Origin: Diorhabda sublineata
Lineage: Eukaryota > Arthropoda > Insecta > Coleoptera > Chrysomelidae
Direction of reading: 5' to 3'
Assembly: GCF_026230105.1 (NCBI RefSeq)
Contig: NC_079481.1
Coordinates: 32,818,219-32,882,218, forward strand
Length of the DNA stretch: 64,000 nt
Shown: positions 60,503 through 64,000 of the stretch, in pieces
Numbering within the stretch: position 1 is the stretch's first letter
Layout: the number at the start of each line of letters is the position of its first letter
Notes under the pieces: model-generated
Told to the model about the DNA's origin: nothing
The model's database searches: none
The model's input: the letters and a program-made list of their open reading frames with translations, nothing else
Program-made: the position numbers and the translations under genes

Positions 60503-62684
60503 CTTTTCTATTATAATGATTTCTGATACTTATTTAATGGACTCGATGCAATCGAAGCCGCGGGTAAAAGCTAATTTGATTATAATATCCATCGAGCAAA
60601 TTTTCAATTAAATATCAATTGAATGTGCAGTGAATGGTTAACCAAAGACTCCTTCCAACTTTACCTTTTCTAAATCTACAATCAAGTCTCACAAATTTTA
60701 TTTACGAAGCTTCCACAATGGCATTTGTAGGGATGTACTTGAATAACCGCACATCTCACCGTTCCGTGACATTAAATGTCACTTTCAACTCCTGGCGGTA
60801 TTTCCATCGATATGGATATCTCCAAATCTGATTTTAAAATCATCATGGAGGGCAATCGAATGTTGTGGGGTTGTGGACCACCATCTCTTGTCACGCCCGA
60901 CTTGTCCATCATTAATAGAAACAAAAACGGGCTCGAAACGACATTTTGTCTCACTCCGCTGTCAGTTTCAAAACTCCTTGTCATCTTTTCACTAACTCGT
61001 TCTACATTCTTCGTTTTCCTACATAAATTATCAACTATGTACATCCTATTTTTATTTTTAATCGAGGTGTCTGACTGGTTGGATTATTTTCCTTCGTTTT
61101 TACACATATTTTCCTTAAAAAAGAAGAAGAAGAATAGACGATCTGATTTTAACCTTAATACACGATCGATAAATCGTAGATCGTCACTTTTTTTTAGTAT
61201 TTCCGTCTACGTTTCATCCACTTCCGGTAATTTCTCCATTTTCAGATTCTCATCGCCTTTATCACTTTTTTGCGTACTTCCGTCTTCTTTTTATGATTGT
61301 CCTTAGTCTCTTCTTGCTTCTCCACGTCCTTCTGTTAGAAACTATCCCTTCGAATCAGTTTAATATTTCATTTTCGCATCCGTTATACTTTATTCGACGT
61401 AGAATCAAAGGTATATTCGATCCGCGTGGTATAAAAACGATTCAGATAAAATATCTGTTAAAGCAAATGTTTACAGAGGAAATAAACATGTCGGATTGTA
61501 CCTGCAGGTGTTAATAGAATCTGTCAGTTTTGTTTCCGTTTCCGGTTTTGAATCAGTTTTATTTCATTTCGGTTATACGAGGTTCTTACCGAATAGTATC
61601 GAAGATAACTGTTTTAAGGTTAGATTTTTCAATCGAAATTTCAAGTGAACTTAAACATCATGAATTTTACGGCAAAAAAGTATTCTAGGTTAGGTTAGGT
61701 TTCTTTTATCGTTTCGTCTATCAGGTATTTCAAGTATCAAGATTTCAGAAATCATAATAGAAACACGCAAAACCCGATTTGTTCTGAAGAAACTTGAAGA
61801 TATTGATATTCGGATACGACGAATTTTCAATTTAAAAACTTTGCCAAGCCTTTTCTTTTGGAATATTTGGCCCTGAAATAGGATAGATTCCTCTGCAGAG
61901 GGAAGAAATTTGATAAATCCAACTTTAAAAAAGTTCTATCCAATACTACTCGGTGTTAACCGTGTAACTAGCGCCCTCTATGAGAGTCAGATAGAAATAC
62001 AAAATATATTACTATAAAATAACATTACAACGTTGCCACGTTGCCAATAGTGAAAAATGTGTGTATAATCTTTCCTTGAATACAGATGGCGTTACGAGTT
62101 TTTTACTAAACGAACCCCTTGCTTATAAATTTCTGAAAAATATGTTTTGTTGAAATTTTTCTTAAACTATGATCGGTTTAACCCTCTCATAATATGAATG
62201 TTCGGAAAGTAATCCGGATCAGGTTCACTGTCGTTCGGAAACTGAATGGGGTAAGCTGGAGTAAGCGGGTCATAGCTACATGATGGGATTCTCTCCGCTC
62301 TCGTATATCGTAGGTAAATACGCGGGTGGTTTCGTTGGTTTTCGTCTTTTTTTCGTAAAATCTAATAATATATTATTCAATTGGAATAGCCATAACTCGC
62401 AAATCGAATACTAAACTTACTCGAAAACAATCAGGAACAGAACAGAACTAAAAATCTCGTTTGGATATTCAATCAGCTGATCGGGTGATTTATCTGATCT
62501 AGGATTATACTTTCCGAGGCACGCACAATTCAATTAATCGATGTTTCTATCAACGCCAATTTGAATATTGAATTTCGAAACGTATGAATTTAAAATTTTT
62601 ACAAGAATTAATAAAATTCAAAACCACAAAATATCCTGTGATATTTAATTGGCAAGAATTGATCTTATAATAAACTGTGTAAGT
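60503..62684. other. AT-rich DNA with a LINE fragment
   Basis: It holds the LINE fragment at 60785-61044 and a (TTAGG)-like tract at 61687-61700. Around 61960-62100 gcgccctctatgag and agatggcgttacgag flank a gttgccacgttgcc direct repeat. A frame of 176 codons at 60776-61306 is T-rich and antisense to the LINE, so it is not called. No exon of the unidentified gene was recognised. Confidence 0.45.
60785..61044 (-). pseudogene. Non-LTR retrotransposon reverse-transcriptase fragment
   Basis: Minus-strand translation contains LCRKTKNVERVSEKMTRSF, then ETDSGVRQNVVSSPFLFLLM and MDKSG. It matches the LINE block FxxxxGVRQGxVLSPLLFxxxMDE, with the Gly of RQG and the Leu-Ser order altered. The following stretch may correspond to a destroyed FADD block. 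An isolated, inactive fragment. Confidence 0.65.
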
Positions 62685-63958
<1,274 letters not shown>

Positions 63959-64000
63959 ATCTTGTAATCGTTACTCTGATAAAATTATGTATAATCCCTA

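Noticed and set aside
60776..61306. 176-codon + strand ORF
   Set aside because: Antisense to the LINE fragment at 60785-61044, then T-rich low-complexity residues; no recognisable domain.

Overview
This is a eukaryotic nuclear window, most likely from an insect. It is strongly AT-rich, with spliced genes, kilobase-scale introns bounded by GT/AG sites, decayed mariner transposons, non-LTR retrotransposon fragments, and short (TTAGG)-like stretches that match the telomere unit of many non-dipteran insects. A beetle or another holometabolan is plausible, but the order cannot be fixed from the sequence. Gene content is very low: one complete four-exon coding region and the first three coding exons of a second gene. 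Most of the rest is repetitive DNA.

Left part (1-13.8 kb): a complete Ras-like small GTPase of the RASD (Dexras1/Rhes) family on the + strand. Its coding exons are 1021-1201, 3709-3903, 7023-7215 and 12205-12628. All splice phases agree and give a 330-residue protein with intact G1-G5 motifs and a C-terminal CSLQ prenylation box. Its introns hold LINE fragments, a tRNA-derived SINE, a fold-back element, a mariner fragment and a cluster of heat-shock-element-like sequence.

Middle (13.9-46 kb): a decayed ~195-bp satellite, a decayed antisense mariner, a LINE reverse-transcriptase fragment and a CpG-richer ORF segment. These are followed by a 2.7-kb array of ~332-bp units that are themselves an internally deleted mariner transposase segment, then a second decayed mariner. 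An 18-kb array of about 220 copies of an 82-bp AT-rich satellite follows, with local higher-order structure (dimers at the left, a duplicated 19-unit block in the centre, pentamers and 20-unit blocks at the right).

Right part (46-64 kb): the 5' coding part of a second + strand gene that I cannot name, with exons 47760-47833, 50670-50954 and 53379-53595 (192 codons so far, open at the 3' side). Its first introns hold LINE debris and a ~430-bp tandem duplication. Downstream of its third coding exon, probably within its next intron, is a 6.4-kb array of a 177-bp satellite with an 885-bp pentameric higher-order repeat. A 204-bp tandem repeat follows, ending in an (AT)n tract near the window end.

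No CRISPR arrays, rRNA, operons or intact mobile-element genes were seen. The most notable feature is how many independent tandem-repeat families, at several stages of homogenisation and decay, are packed around and inside two ordinary genes. One of them clearly arose from a transposase fragment.
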